In this document: one piece after another, positions 36,562-44,525 of the stretch | How positions within the stretch are numbered: the stretch's first letter is position 1 | Layout of the letters: each line of letters opens with the position of its first letter | From: Myxococcales bacterium | GTDB taxonomy: Bacteria; Myxococcota_A; Polyangia; Polyangiales; Ga0077539 | DNA length: 51,443 nucleotides | NCBI GenBank assembly: GCA_016793325.1 | Contig: JAEUKI010000086.1 | Location: forward strand, 1-51,443 | Direction of reading: 5' to 3' | Translations under genes and position numbers: made by a program | The notes under the pieces: model-generated | Told to the model about the DNA's origin: nothing | Databases searched by the model: none | What the model saw: only the letters and a program-made list of their open reading frames with translations

Positions 36562-37755
36562 ATGGGATCGAGAGACGCGAGAGCAGATTCGACACTTGCA
36601 GTGCACGGCGGCGAGCGTTGGCCCAAGCCCAACGACGCGATCACGACGCCGATCGCCGCGACGGCGACGTACACCTTTGGCGACACGGCCGAGCTCGTGT
36701 CGTTCATGGAGGGCTCGGTCCAACGCGAAGAGTACGGCCGCTACGGAAACCCCACGGTCCATGCGCTCGAAGCCAAGTGCGCGGCGCTCGAGGCGACCGA
36801 CGGCGCCTTGGCGTTCGCCAGCGGAATGGCCGCGGTCACCACGGCCATCCTCGCGCTCGTGAAGTCCGGCGCGCACGTCGTTCTCTTTCGCGACTGCTAC
36901 CGACGCACGCGGCAGTTCGTCACGACGACGCTCGATCGCTTCGGCGTGACGCACACGCTCGTCGAGCCGGGGGACATCGAGGGGCTCGCGCGCGCGATTC
37001 GCCCCGAGACCAAGCTCGTGATCTCCGAGGCGCCCACCAACCCTTATGGCAACGTCGTCGACCTCGACGCGATGGTCTCTGTGGTCAAGAAGCACCGCGG
37101 GGTCAAGACGATGATCGACGCGACGTTTGCCACGCCGATCAACCTTCGCCCCGCGGTGCACGGCGTCGACCTCGTCGTGCACAGCGCGACCAAGTACTAC
37201 GGCGGACACAACGACGCCCTCGGTGGAATCGTCGCGGGCCCCGAACACCTCCTCTCGCTCGTCAAAGAACAGCGCGACGTGTTGGGCGGGATCATGGACC
37301 CGCACTGCGCGTATCTCCTCTTGCGCGGGTTGAAGACCCTGAGCCTGCGCGTTCGTCAGCAAAATTTCAGCGCGCTCGCGATCGCTCGGGCGCTCGAAGG
37401 GCACCCCAAGGTGCGCCGCGTTTGGTATCCCGGCCTCGAGAGCCACCCGTCGCACGCCGTCGCCAAGCGGCTCATGACGGGCTTCGGCGGCGTCGTGACG
37501 TTCGAGCTTGCGACGGACCTCGCGGGCGCTGGGCGCTTCATCGACGCGCTGAAGATCCCGCGGATCGCGCCGTCGCTCGGCGGCGTCGAGAGCTTGGTCG
37601 AACAGCCCGCGCTCATGAGCTTCTTCGAGCTCACGACCGAACAACGCGAAGCGGTCGGGATCAAAGACGCGCTCGTTCGCTACGCCGTCGGCATCGAAGA
37701 GCCCGAGGCGCTCATCGAAGACCTTCGCGCGGCGCTCGACGTGATCGCGCCGTAG
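36562..37755 (+). CDS. Cys/Met metabolism PLP-dependent enzyme (cystathionine gamma-synthase/lyase type)
   Basis: 397 aa from ATG 36562. Fold-type I PLP enzyme with RYGNPTVHALEAKCAALE, the cofactor loop FASGMAAVTTAI, EAPTNPYGNVVDL, IDATFATP (Asp pairing with the pyridine N) and the Schiff-base Lys in VVHSATKYYGGHND. The family covers cystathionine gamma-synthase, gamma- and beta-lyases and methionine gamma-lyase; these motifs do not separate them. It diverges from the sigma-54 activator across 129 bp. Confidence 0.9.
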   Translation: MGSRDARADSTLAVHGGERWPKPNDAITTPIAATATYTFGDTAELVSFMEGSVQREEYGRYGNPTVHALEAKCAALEATDGALAFASGMAAVTTAILALVKSGAHVVLFRDCYRRTRQFVTTTLDRFGVTHTLVEPGDIEGLARAIRPETKLVISEAPTNPYGNVVDLDAMVSVVKKHRGVKTMIDATFATPINLRPAVHGVDLVVHSATKYYGGHNDALGGIVAGPEHLLSLVKEQRDVLGGIMDPHCAYLLLRGLKTLSLRVRQQNFSALAIARALEGHPKVRRVWYPGLESHPSHAVAKRLMTGFGGVVTFELATDLAGAGRFIDALKIPRIAPSLGGVESLVEQPALMSFFELTTEQREAVGIKDALVRYAVGIEEPEALIEDLRAALDVIAP

Positions 37756-37762
37756 CGCTCGG

Positions 37763-38194
37763 TCACGCGGCCACGGACAGCTTGTCGCGCGCCCACTTGA
37801 GCGCGGGCGCGTAGTGATCGAACACCTCGTGCTCGTACATCACGTCGAGCACGAGCAGGGACGACAACAAGAAGCGCACGGCCGCGTGAGGAATCACGAA
37901 CGCGATCCCCGCCAGTCGCGCTTCGATCGTCGCGCGCTCTTGTTGCAGCCACTCGCGAAGCAGCCCGATCGACCGCGGGCTGCGCGTCGCCCCGTCGCTC
38001 GTGTCCAACACGAGGGCGATCTTCGGACCGAGGCGCATCGCCGACGAGCACACGCGCAGGTGCCGCTCGAAGTCCCACTCGGTCACGCTCCCGCGGTAGC
38101 GCACGACCACCAACGGGTACGCGCGAGTGTCGAAGGAGACCGTCGGCGTCTCCCACAGCGCCCCGGCTACGATCTCTTCGTTGCTCGCTTGCAT
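37763..38194 (-). CDS. Small STAS/SpoIIAA-like protein, unknown
   Basis: 143 aa. The pattern of a beta strand (YPLVVVRYRGSVTEWDFERHL), a second strand with Asp-Thr (KIALVLDTSDGA), a long helix (LLREWLQQERATIEARL) and VAFVIP-like beta segments resembles SpoIIAA/STAS-like proteins that have lost the usual phospho-serine context. No direct partner is adjacent. It is convergent with the PLP enzyme (7-bp gap). Confidence 0.6.
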   Translation of the reverse strand: MQASNEEIVAGALWETPTVSFDTRAYPLVVVRYRGSVTEWDFERHLRVCSSAMRLGPKIALVLDTSDGATRSPRSIGLLREWLQQERATIEARLAGIAFVIPHAAVRFLLSSLLVLDVMYEHEVFDHYAPALKWARDKLSVAA

Positions 38195-38275
38195 GAAGGC
38201 GAGTATCGAAAGATCCGCTCAATTTTGTCGATACACAAATCCGCAGCTTCCTGCGTTTCGGCTGACAAAACCGAG

Positions 38276-40624
38276 CTAATTCAGCTTCTTGTCCGCTGAG
38301 CGCTCACCTTGCCCCTGCTCTGCGGACACCGGGGACGACTCAGCGGACTGCGGGCTCGAGCGCGCGCAATGGAGGACGAGCTTGCCGTCGTCGATGTCGA
38401 GCGTGACCGTCCCTCCGCCGTGCGAGAGCTCGCCGAACAAGAGCTCTTCGCTGAGCGGCTGACGCACGTGCTGTTGAACGACGCGGGCCAGCGGTCGCGC
38501 GCCGAACGCTTCGTCGTAGCCCTCGCGGCCGAGCCACTCGATCGCGGCGTCCGTCGCTTGGAGCGTGACGTTCTTCTCGCTGAGCAGCGCTTCGGTCTCG
38601 CGAAGAAACTTTCGAACGATCGAGCCCATGATCCGCCGATCGAGCGGCGCGAACTGCACGCGCGCGTCCAAGCGATTGCGAAACTCCGGCGAGAACAAGC
38701 GCTTGAACTCTCGGTCGACGTCGGGGTTCTGGAGATTTTCGCCGAAGCCCAAGGGGCGCCGCGCCATGTCCCGCACGCCCACGTTGCTCGTCATGATGAG
38801 GATCACGTGGCGAAAATCTGCGCTCTTTCCGTTGTTGTCCGTGAGCGTCCCGTGGTCCATCACCTGGAGCAGCACGTTGAAGATGTCCGGGTGCGCCTTC
38901 TCGATCTCGTCGAGCAAGAGCACCGCGTGCGGCGTCTTGGTGACCGCGTCCGTGAGCAATCCACCGCGGTCGAAGCCCACGTACCCGGGGGGCGCGCCGA
39001 TCAAGCGCGAGACCGTGTGCCCCTCCATGTACTCGCTCATGTCGAAGCGCATGAACGCGATGCCCAGCGTCTTGGCGAGCTGTTTGGCGAGCTCTGTCTT
39101 TCCGACGCCGGTGGGGCCGGTGAACAAGAAGCTGCCGATGGGCTTGTCCGTCGCGCGAAGCCCCGCGCGAGAGAGCTTGATCGCGTTGGCCACGATCTTC
39201 ACGGCGCTCTCTTGGCCGAACACCGCGTTGCCGAGGTCGGACTCGAGGTTCTTGAGCGCGGTGCGGTCGTCGGTCGACACCTGCCGCGGAGGAATCTGCG
39301 CCATCGTCGCGACGACGGCCTCGACGTCCTCGACCGCGATCTTCGCGCCTTCGCCCTCGGCGAGCTTCTTCTTCGCGCCCGCTTCGTCGACGAGGTCGAT
39401 CGCTTTGTCCGGCAGCTTTCGATCTTGGAGGTATCGAATCGCGAGGTCCACCGCGGCCTCGAGCGCCGCGTCGTCGTACGTGACCTTGTGATAGTCCTCG
39501 TACTGCTTCTTCAGCCCGCGGAGGATGTCCACGCACTCGTCGCGCGAGGGCTCGCCCACGTCCACCTTCTGAAAGCGCCGCGTGAGCGCGCGATCCTTCT
39601 CGAAGTGCTGACGAAACTCTTGAAACGTCGTCGAGCCCATACAACGCAGGCGCCCCGCGGCGAGCGAGGGCTTGAGCATGTTGCTCGCGTCCATCGTCCC
39701 GCCTTGGACTTGTCCGGCGCCGAGGATCGTGTGGATCTCGTCGATGAAGAGGATCGAGTCCTTCTCTTGCTCGAGGGCCTTGATGACGTTCTTCATCCGC
39801 TGCTCGAAATCCCCGCGAAATCGCGTTCCCGCGAGCAGGGCGCCCATGTCGAGCGAGTACACCGTCGCGTTCAACAAGGCCTTGGGCACCTCGCCGTGAA
39901 CGATCTTGTACGCGAGCCCCTCGGCGATCGCCGTCTTGCCGACGCCCGCGTCGCCGATGAGCAACGGGTTGTTCTTCTTGCGCCGCGCGAGCACTTGAAT
40001 GCACCGATCGATCTCTTTCTTTCGACCGATGATCGGATCGATGCGCCCGGCCTTCACCTCTTCGTTGAGGTTGACCGTAAAGGCCTCGAGGGGGCTCTTC
40101 GACTCGGCGTCTTGGAGCTCTTCGCCGTCGTCGCCCGCGGGCGCTTTTTCGCGGTTTTTACGGGCGTTCGACGCTTTGTCGTCGTCCGGGTCGCCCACCT
40201 GCGAGATGTTGTGCGTGACGAACTTCAGCACGCTCAAGCGCGAGAGGCCGGCGCCCGTCAGCGCTTCGACGGCGACGGACTCGTCCTCGGCGAACATCGC
40301 GATGAGGAGGTTTCCGCACGTGACCTCGTCGGTCTCCGCGGACTGCGCGTGGTTGAGCGCGCGCTGCACGACGCGGCGAAACCCGAGCGACGCCGACGGC
40401 TGAACGAGCCCAGACTTCTCGGGGACCTCGTCGTCGAGGAACTTCTCGACGCGCTTTCGGACCTTCTCGGCGTCGCCGCCAGAGTGACGAATGATCCGCT
40501 TGCTCTCGTCGTCGAAGAGCAGCGCATACAAAAGGTGCTCGATGAGCACGAACTCGTGGTGCCGACGTCCGGCCTCGTTGGCCGCAAGATTCAGCGCGAT
40601 TTCGACCTCGGGGGACAGGCGCAT
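38276..40624 (-). CDS. clpA: ATP-dependent Clp protease ATP-binding subunit ClpA
   Basis: 782 aa from ATG 40624. Two N-terminal Clp repeats are followed by AAA1 with GDAGVGKTAIAEG and ILFIDEIHT, and AAA2 with GPTGVGKTELAKQ and VLLLDEIEKAHPD. The ClpP-docking loop position reads RPLGFGENL, equivalent to the IGL loop of E. coli ClpA. It lacks the ClpB coiled-coil M domain. ClpA unfolds substrates, including N-degron proteins brought by ClpS, into ClpP. The stop codon lies 81 bp after the start of the STAS-like gene. clpP is not in the window. Confidence 0.96.
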   Translation of the reverse strand: MRLSPEVEIALNLAANEAGRRHHEFVLIEHLLYALLFDDESKRIIRHSGGDAEKVRKRVEKFLDDEVPEKSGLVQPSASLGFRRVVQRALNHAQSAETDEVTCGNLLIAMFAEDESVAVEALTGAGLSRLSVLKFVTHNISQVGDPDDDKASNARKNREKAPAGDDGEELQDAESKSPLEAFTVNLNEEVKAGRIDPIIGRKKEIDRCIQVLARRKKNNPLLIGDAGVGKTAIAEGLAYKIVHGEVPKALLNATVYSLDMGALLAGTRFRGDFEQRMKNVIKALEQEKDSILFIDEIHTILGAGQVQGGTMDASNMLKPSLAAGRLRCMGSTTFQEFRQHFEKDRALTRRFQKVDVGEPSRDECVDILRGLKKQYEDYHKVTYDDAALEAAVDLAIRYLQDRKLPDKAIDLVDEAGAKKKLAEGEGAKIAVEDVEAVVATMAQIPPRQVSTDDRTALKNLESDLGNAVFGQESAVKIVANAIKLSRAGLRATDKPIGSFLFTGPTGVGKTELAKQLAKTLGIAFMRFDMSEYMEGHTVSRLIGAPPGYVGFDRGGLLTDAVTKTPHAVLLLDEIEKAHPDIFNVLLQVMDHGTLTDNNGKSADFRHVILIMTSNVGVRDMARRPLGFGENLQNPDVDREFKRLFSPEFRNRLDARVQFAPLDRRIMGSIVRKFLRETEALLSEKNVTLQATDAAIEWLGREGYDEAFGARPLARVVQQHVRQPLSEELLFGELSHGGGTVTLDIDDGKLVLHCARSSPQSAESSPVSAEQGQGERSADKKLN

Positions 40625-40668
40625 CGTTCTCTTCTCTTCCGCACTCCTGGTGTGCCTACGCTCGTACG

Positions 40669-40995
40669 TCAATCGACCGGCTCGGCGGTGAGCCTGAGCG
40701 GATAGCCGCCGGCCTCGGCCGCGTGATGAACCTGGTCGACCTTGGTCTCGGCTTGATCCTTCGAGTACACGCCAGCGATCCCGCGGCCCTTGTAGTGCAC
40801 CGTGAGCATCACGTGCGTGGCCTCGGTCTCGGTCTTGTCGAAGTACTCCATCAGCACGTGCACGACGAACTCGCGGGTCGTGTAGTCGTCGTTGTGAAAA
40901 ATCACTGCGTACCGTCGGGCGCGCTCGGTCTTCGTCCGCTCTTGGACCGCGACGTCGCTCGACGGATCGCCCTTCTTCTTTGGAGGGTCAGCCAT
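40669..40995 (-). CDS. clpS: N-degron adaptor ClpS
   Basis: 108 aa from ATG 40995. The conserved core is seen as AVIFHNDDYTTREFVV and LTVHYKGRGIAGVY, holding the N-degron-binding Asp pair (NDD) and the His of VHYKG, followed by AETKVDQV. It presents N-end-rule substrates to ClpA. The N-terminus is a 25-residue polar extension, as in other ClpS proteins. It lies 44 bp upstream of clpA in the same direction, the standard clpSA operon. Confidence 0.96.
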   Translation of the reverse strand: MADPPKKKGDPSSDVAVQERTKTERARRYAVIFHNDDYTTREFVVHVLMEYFDKTETEATHVMLTVHYKGRGIAGVYSKDQAETKVDQVHHAAEAGGYPLRLTAEPVD

Positions 40996-41117
40996 CTCTG
41001 TTCGCTCGCTGTCTCGTTGATCGGCACGAGACGTTACGACCGATGCGCGCCAAACGGTAGTGTCGCTGTGGTCATCGATCGCGAGCGGTAGCAACGGCCC
41101 GCGGTGTTCTGTTATGC

Positions 41118-41486
41118 ATGGTTTTGGAGCGCAGCGCTGCGGTGAGCACAGAGACCCCAACGTTCATCGACGTGTTCGTCGAGCCGTGCGAAGCGGCGCA
41201 AGACGGGCTCGTGTTGCGCTTCATGCTCGCGGGCCCCGCGCCGAGGAGCATCGAAGCTGTGCGCTACGAAGACGACCACGGGCGCAAGGGCCTGTGGCGC
41301 GTTCGCGGCGCGCTCGACCCCGAGGGCAAGAGCACCGAGGGCGCGCGCGCGGTGCTGGTTCAAGACTCGGGCGCGGGGACCTCGATGCTCATCGAGGGCG
41401 GGACGCACGGGCTCGTGCTCGAGCTCGACGGAGCGATCGTCCGCGTCGCGTACCTCTTGCTCGCCGAGGACACCGAGACCGCGTGA
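41118..41486 (+). CDS. Small hypothetical protein upstream of tRNA-Gly
   Basis: 122 aa, ATG 41118. Beta-rich pattern (TFIDVFVEPCEAAQDGLVLRFMLA, RYEDDHGRKGLWRVRGAL, LVLELDGAIVRVAYLLL) with no recognised family and no signal peptide. Codon use is typical of the core genome. It diverges from clpS by 122 bp and ends 51 bp before the tRNA gene. Confidence 0.6.
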   Translation: MVLERSAAVSTETPTFIDVFVEPCEAAQDGLVLRFMLAGPAPRSIEAVRYEDDHGRKGLWRVRGALDPEGKSTEGARAVLVQDSGAGTSMLIEGGTHGLVLELDGAIVRVAYLLLAEDTETA

Positions 41487-41537
41487 CGAGCGGCTTGACG
41501 AACCAGCGCGCCGCGGCTATTCACTCGATCCTCCGCT

Positions 41538-41613
41538 GCGGGTTTAACTCAGCTGGTAGAGTACGAGCTTCCCAAGCTCGCTGTCGCCGGTTCGAATCCG
41601 GTAACCCGCTCCA
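41538..41613 (+). tRNA. tRNA-Gly, anticodon CCC
   Basis: 76 nt including encoded CCA. The acceptor stem GCGGGTT pairs with AACCCGC (41603-41609), discriminator T at 41610, CCA at 41611-41613. The anticodon stem CGAGC/GCTCG closes the 7-nt loop TTCCCAA, giving anticodon CCC. The T arm is CCGGTTCGAATCCGG. Accessory-looking genes begin right downstream, so it may be the island's attachment site, although no second copy of its 3' end is visible here. Confidence 0.97.
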
Positions 41614-41650
41614 CTCGTTTCGTTGGTTTGTGTGATCGAAGGGGATCGTC

Positions 41651-41704
41651 GCGATCGGGGGATCGCGCGGGCGCTTCGCGATCGGGGGATCGCGCGGGCA
41701 CTTC
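41651..41704. repeat. Two tandem 27-bp units with GCGATC-GGGG-GATCGC hairpins
   Basis: Units 41651-41677 and 41678-41704 differ at one position near their ends. Each holds a 6-bp-stem hairpin with a GGGG loop (41651-41666 and 41678-41693). They lie between the tRNA and the convergent HTH gene and may act as a bidirectional terminator or as a structured scar of integration. Confidence 0.75.
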
Positions 41705-41723
41705 GCGTTCAACACCCGCGCGC

Positions 41724-42074
41724 TCAGCGCCCGATGCAGCGACGAACGTGCTCGGCCGAGGGCTCTGCGCCTCGACCCGTGAGCAGCCAATCGAGCGTGA
41801 CGCCGCACGCGTCCGCGATGGACACGAGCGTTCGGCGCTGAACGTCCGCGCGTTCGCTCGCGGACAGCCGATCGATGAGCAGCCCGATGTGCGCGCCGCT
41901 TCGGCCGCAGCGCAGCGAAAACTCGCGCTCGGACAGCCCCGCGTGCGCGACGAGCTGACAGAGCCGCATCGCGAGCGCTCGATTGGTCAACGGCTTCGAA
42001 ACGGGCGCGACGGCGCGCGCTGCGGATCCCTCGGTCGTCGACGTGAGCCCAGTCGTGAAAGGCGATGTCTCCAT
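41724..42074 (-). CDS. Lambda-repressor-type HTH regulator (first of two paralogues)
   Basis: 116 aa from ATG 42074. The HTH spans LSEREFSLRCGRSGAHIGLLIDRL and ends in SIADACGVTLDWLLTGRG. The same SxDWLLxGRG ending occurs in the divergent 42155 protein, so the two are related. The promoter is unusual: the ATG lies 7 nt after the -10 (see 42082-42110), so the mRNA may be leaderless. The operator palindrome overlaps the -10, which suggests autorepression. It is convergent with the tRNA. Confidence 0.8.
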   Translation of the reverse strand: METSPFTTGLTSTTEGSAARAVAPVSKPLTNRALAMRLCQLVAHAGLSEREFSLRCGRSGAHIGLLIDRLSASERADVQRRTLVSIADACGVTLDWLLTGRGAEPSAEHVRRCIGR

Positions 42075-42081
42075 AACTTCA

Positions 42082-42110
42082 ATAGTAGTATCTACTACGA
42101 TGAAGGTCAA
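42082..42110 (-). promoter_or_regulatory. Promoter with embedded GTAGTA-NN-TACTAC operator, leftward HTH gene
   Basis: On the minus strand: -35 TTGACC (42110-42105), 17-bp spacer, -10 TACTAT (42087-42082), then 7 nt to the ATG. The palindrome GTAGTA-GA-TACTAC (42098-42085) begins 6 nt after the -35 and covers the first three bases of the -10. The same parts in the same register occur at 43575-43610. In the other direction it also lies upstream of the 42155 gene. Confidence 0.75.
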
Positions 42111-42154
42111 ACAAAGTCTGCGCCCAAGCGATCACAGCGGTAGTCACTCGCGGT

Positions 42155-42718
42155 ATGGTGCGGGGCGTGTCGACGCTCGAATCGCGGATCGTGTGGCTCG
42201 TCGAGCACCGCGCCGAAGGGAGCCAGCGCGAGCTGTCTCGGCGCGCAGGGCTGTCGCCGAACTACATCGGCACGATCCTCACGCGGCTCCGCAAGAACCC
42301 CAACGCGCAGATCGAGAAGGACTCGCTCGTCGCGCTGGCCAAAGCAGGGGACGTCTCGCTCGACTGGCTGCTCAACGGCCGGGGAAATCCCGAGCGAGAG
42401 ACCGTGCTCGACGTCGGCTCTCCGCTGAGGCTCATCGAGGGCTGGTCTCTGTCCGTGAGCGACGCGCGCGCGAAGGGCGCGTTTCTGCCCGCGTGGGTGT
42501 GGGATCGCGCGGGCGAGATCCGCAACGCGCACGCGCCCGTTCCGCTGACGCCCGAGTTCGTGCTGCGAACGGCGCTGTACGTCTACGACACGGTGGACCT
42601 CGAAGAGAAGGCGCGCCTCGCGCTCGCGTCGGTGCGCGACGAGATCGCCGCCCACAACGACGAGGTCGCGACGGCCGAGCAGCGCGATCCACAGCAGAAG
42701 CTCGAGCGACGGCGATAG
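42155..42718 (+). CDS. Lambda-repressor-type HTH regulator (second paralogue)
   Basis: 187 aa, ATG 42155; GTG codons just inside are possible starts. The N-terminal HTH (QRELSRRAGLSPNYIGTILTRL) ends in ALAKAGDVSLDWLLNGRG, like the 41724 protein. The C-terminal half (from about 95) is mainly helical with no known fold, perhaps for dimerisation or ligand sensing. Nearby the HETAH protein at 42951 suggests the repressor/protease pairing seen in ICEBs1 (ImmR-ImmA). Confidence 0.8.
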   Translation: MVRGVSTLESRIVWLVEHRAEGSQRELSRRAGLSPNYIGTILTRLRKNPNAQIEKDSLVALAKAGDVSLDWLLNGRGNPERETVLDVGSPLRLIEGWSLSVSDARAKGAFLPAWVWDRAGEIRNAHAPVPLTPEFVLRTALYVYDTVDLEEKARLALASVRDEIAAHNDEVATAEQRDPQQKLERRR

Positions 42719-42950
42719 TCCGCTTCACGGGTCGCGTGTGGACATTGCTTGTCACGCGCGCAGCGCAGCGAATGGGCCCGCGGGGCGCGCGGTCGAGAAG
42801 TTGACCGGTTGATTTGCGGTGCGTGATTCGCGCGTCGATTGCAGCGCGAACGGGGGTGCGCGAAGAATTATGCGGTCACGCGCGGGCGCGTTGGCTTAGG
42901 GTGAGCGCGACCGTTGATCGCGCGACGGCAACCCCGCACGCTCAGCGGTC
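42719..42950. other. Gene-free stretch before the ImmA-like gene
   Basis: No gene or copy of the GTAGTA palindrome is seen in these 232 bp. A TTGACC at about 42800 has no convincing -10 at the expected distance, and GAATTAT near 42866 is the only A/T-rich spot. Probably the leader or promoter of the gene at 42951. Confidence 0.35.
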
Positions 42951-43529
42951 GTGGCGGGCGCCATTGCCGTGTTCGAACCCTGGGACGAATCACCGAGTGA
43001 GTTTCTCGCGTGGCTTCGAACACGAGGCTGGCTTCCGTCTGAGTTTCAGCAGCGGCGCGCGATCGAAGAGCTGCTCAACGGCGAGTGGCGGCACGAGCTC
43101 GTCGAGCTCGCCTCGCGGGCCACGGTGCTGCACGCGCTCTATCGCCGCGGCGTGGCGGGGGACGACCCGATCAAGCCGCGGTGGCTCGCGATGTTCGCGG
43201 GCGTCGCGGTCGTCGCGACGGTCTCGCAGGACGAGAGCTCGTGGGACCCGGCGACGCGGGCGGCGTCGATCCCCACGAGGCGCAGCGCGCCCCGCGCCGA
43301 GTGGGACACGCTGCACGAGACCGCGCACGCGCTGCTCTATCCCGCCGACGATCACCCGAGCGTTCAGCGCCTCGCCGCGCTCCTCGCCGTCGATCGCGCC
43401 ACCTATCAGGGAACGGTCTCTCGCCGCGGCCCCGGCCCCGCTGTCATTCGCCTCGCCAACACGCACGACCACCTCCCGCCCTTCGTCGTCGCAGCCAGCT
43501 GCCTCTTCTGGGGCCGACTCGATCTGTAG
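42951..43529 (+). CDS. ImmA/IrrE-like metallopeptidase-type protein (HETAH motif)
   Basis: 192 aa, GTG 42951. WDTLHETAHALLYP gives a zinc-peptidase HExxH (His122, Glu123, His126) in the context typical of ImmA/IrrE proteins, which cleave or inactivate XRE-family repressors. The usual downstream helix with the third ligand (E..A..FA..LL) appears as PSVQRLAALLAVD without the Glu, so activity is uncertain; Asp133-His135 just upstream might substitute. Its position between two repressor-like genes and a sigma-like gene supports a role in relieving repression. Confidence 0.65.
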   Translation: MAGAIAVFEPWDESPSEFLAWLRTRGWLPSEFQQRRAIEELLNGEWRHELVELASRATVLHALYRRGVAGDDPIKPRWLAMFAGVAVVATVSQDESSWDPATRAASIPTRRSAPRAEWDTLHETAHALLYPADDHPSVQRLAALLAVDRATYQGTVSRRGPGPAVIRLANTHDHLPPFVVAASCLFWGRLDL

Positions 43530-43574
43530 CGACGGTCTCGCCCCTACTGCCGGAGAGGTCACGAAGAATTTGGT

Positions 43575-43610
43575 TTGACTTCGTTCGTAGTAACTACTAC
43601 AAAAGAGGTC
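43575..43610 (+). promoter_or_regulatory. Second promoter with embedded GTAGTA-NN-TACTAC operator
   Basis: -35 TTGACT (43575-43580), 17-bp spacer, -10 TACAAA (43598-43603), then 7 nt to ATG 43611. The palindrome GTAGTA-AC-TACTAC (43587-43600) again starts 6 nt after the -35 and covers the first three bases of the -10. A GAGG at 43605-43608 lies in the 7 nt between -10 and ATG. A bound repressor would block RNA polymerase. The regulator is most likely one of the two HTH proteins. Confidence 0.78.
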
Positions 43611-44513
43611 ATGATCGACGACTCGAGCGAGCCTGGCTCGCAGCGGTTTCCATTTCTCGAATCGACGCGGTCCGACGAAGGGCCGCACTTCAACGAAGAC
43701 GACGCGCGGTCGGACGACGAGGGCCACGGAGAGCGGTCTCACGGCGCCGTGCTTCGCCTCGACGACGGGCGTGTGCGTCTCTCAGTGATCGACGCGACGC
43801 GACCGGAGACGTACGGCGATTGCCTCCGCGAGGGCTGGGGCGATCACGACGCGACGGGACCGTGTCCGTGGGTGAGCTGCGCGCATCACCTCGCGTGGGG
43901 GCGGGCGAAGGTCGCGAGGCACTCGCCCGTTCCGGGATCACCCGAGCTCGTCGAGGCCGTGGCAGAGCTCGACCTCGACCAGATGCCTCACACGTGCGCG
44001 CTGCGCGTCGCGGACGCGGGCGCCACGCTCGCGGACATCGGCGAGATCTTCGGAACGAGCCGCGAGCGCATCCGCCAGGTCGAGAGCGAGTGCCTCTCGC
44101 GACTGACACACAAGAGCCGCTCGCACGTGATCGCCGCGCTCCGGGACGAGGGCCACGCGATCGAGCGGCCCGATCTGCACGCCGAGCAAGACGACGGACC
44201 AACCGAGCCGCTCCCGTCGCGCGAAGCGCTGATCGAACGCGCGCTGCGCGAGGCCACGGCGAGCAACGACAACGCTCCCCCCGCCGCGCGACGCCCGAGG
44301 GCGCGCGTGCTCACGGGCGACGAGCGCGCGCAGCGCATCGCCGAGCTTCGCGCGAGGCAGCCGCGCGTGCGGCGCATCGATGCTTGTCCTCGAACGAGCC
44401 TCCCTCACGAGCCCGAGGCGCAGAGCGTCGATCGATTCACCGCGCACGAGGTGATCGAGATGGTCGACGAGCTGGCCCCGCGCGCTCCGACGCTCGCAGA
44501 AGTGCTGCGCTGA
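43611..44513 (+). CDS. Sigma-70 region-4-like regulator with CPWVSC motif
   Basis: 300 aa from ATG 43611. The HTH at about 126-166 (TLADIGEIFGTSRERIRQVE) closely resembles sigma-factor region 4.2, which reads -35 boxes. Upstream, GPCPWVSCAHHLAW (84-96) has the CPxxxCxxHL pattern seen in phage-type and mobile-element transcription regulators, possibly a metal site. Regions 2 and 3 are absent, so it cannot be a full sigma factor; it may act as an activator or anti-sigma-like competitor. It is under the shared operator and followed after 12 bp by the 44526 gene. Confidence 0.75.
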   Translation: MIDDSSEPGSQRFPFLESTRSDEGPHFNEDDARSDDEGHGERSHGAVLRLDDGRVRLSVIDATRPETYGDCLREGWGDHDATGPCPWVSCAHHLAWGRAKVARHSPVPGSPELVEAVAELDLDQMPHTCALRVADAGATLADIGEIFGTSRERIRQVESECLSRLTHKSRSHVIAALRDEGHAIERPDLHAEQDDGPTEPLPSREALIERALREATASNDNAPPAARRPRARVLTGDERAQRIAELRARQPRVRRIDACPRTSLPHEPEAQSVDRFTAHEVIEMVDELAPRAPTLAEVLR

Positions 44514-44525
44514 GAGGGCAAGACG

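Noticed and set aside
38309..40705. Rightward frame opposite clpA
   Set aside because: Same length as clpA but antisense, with no domain of its own.
41538..41613. A second att site (copy of the tRNA 3' end) marking the island's right edge
   Set aside because: I looked for another copy of the T-arm/acceptor sequence downstream and did not see one in the window, so no right boundary is claimed.
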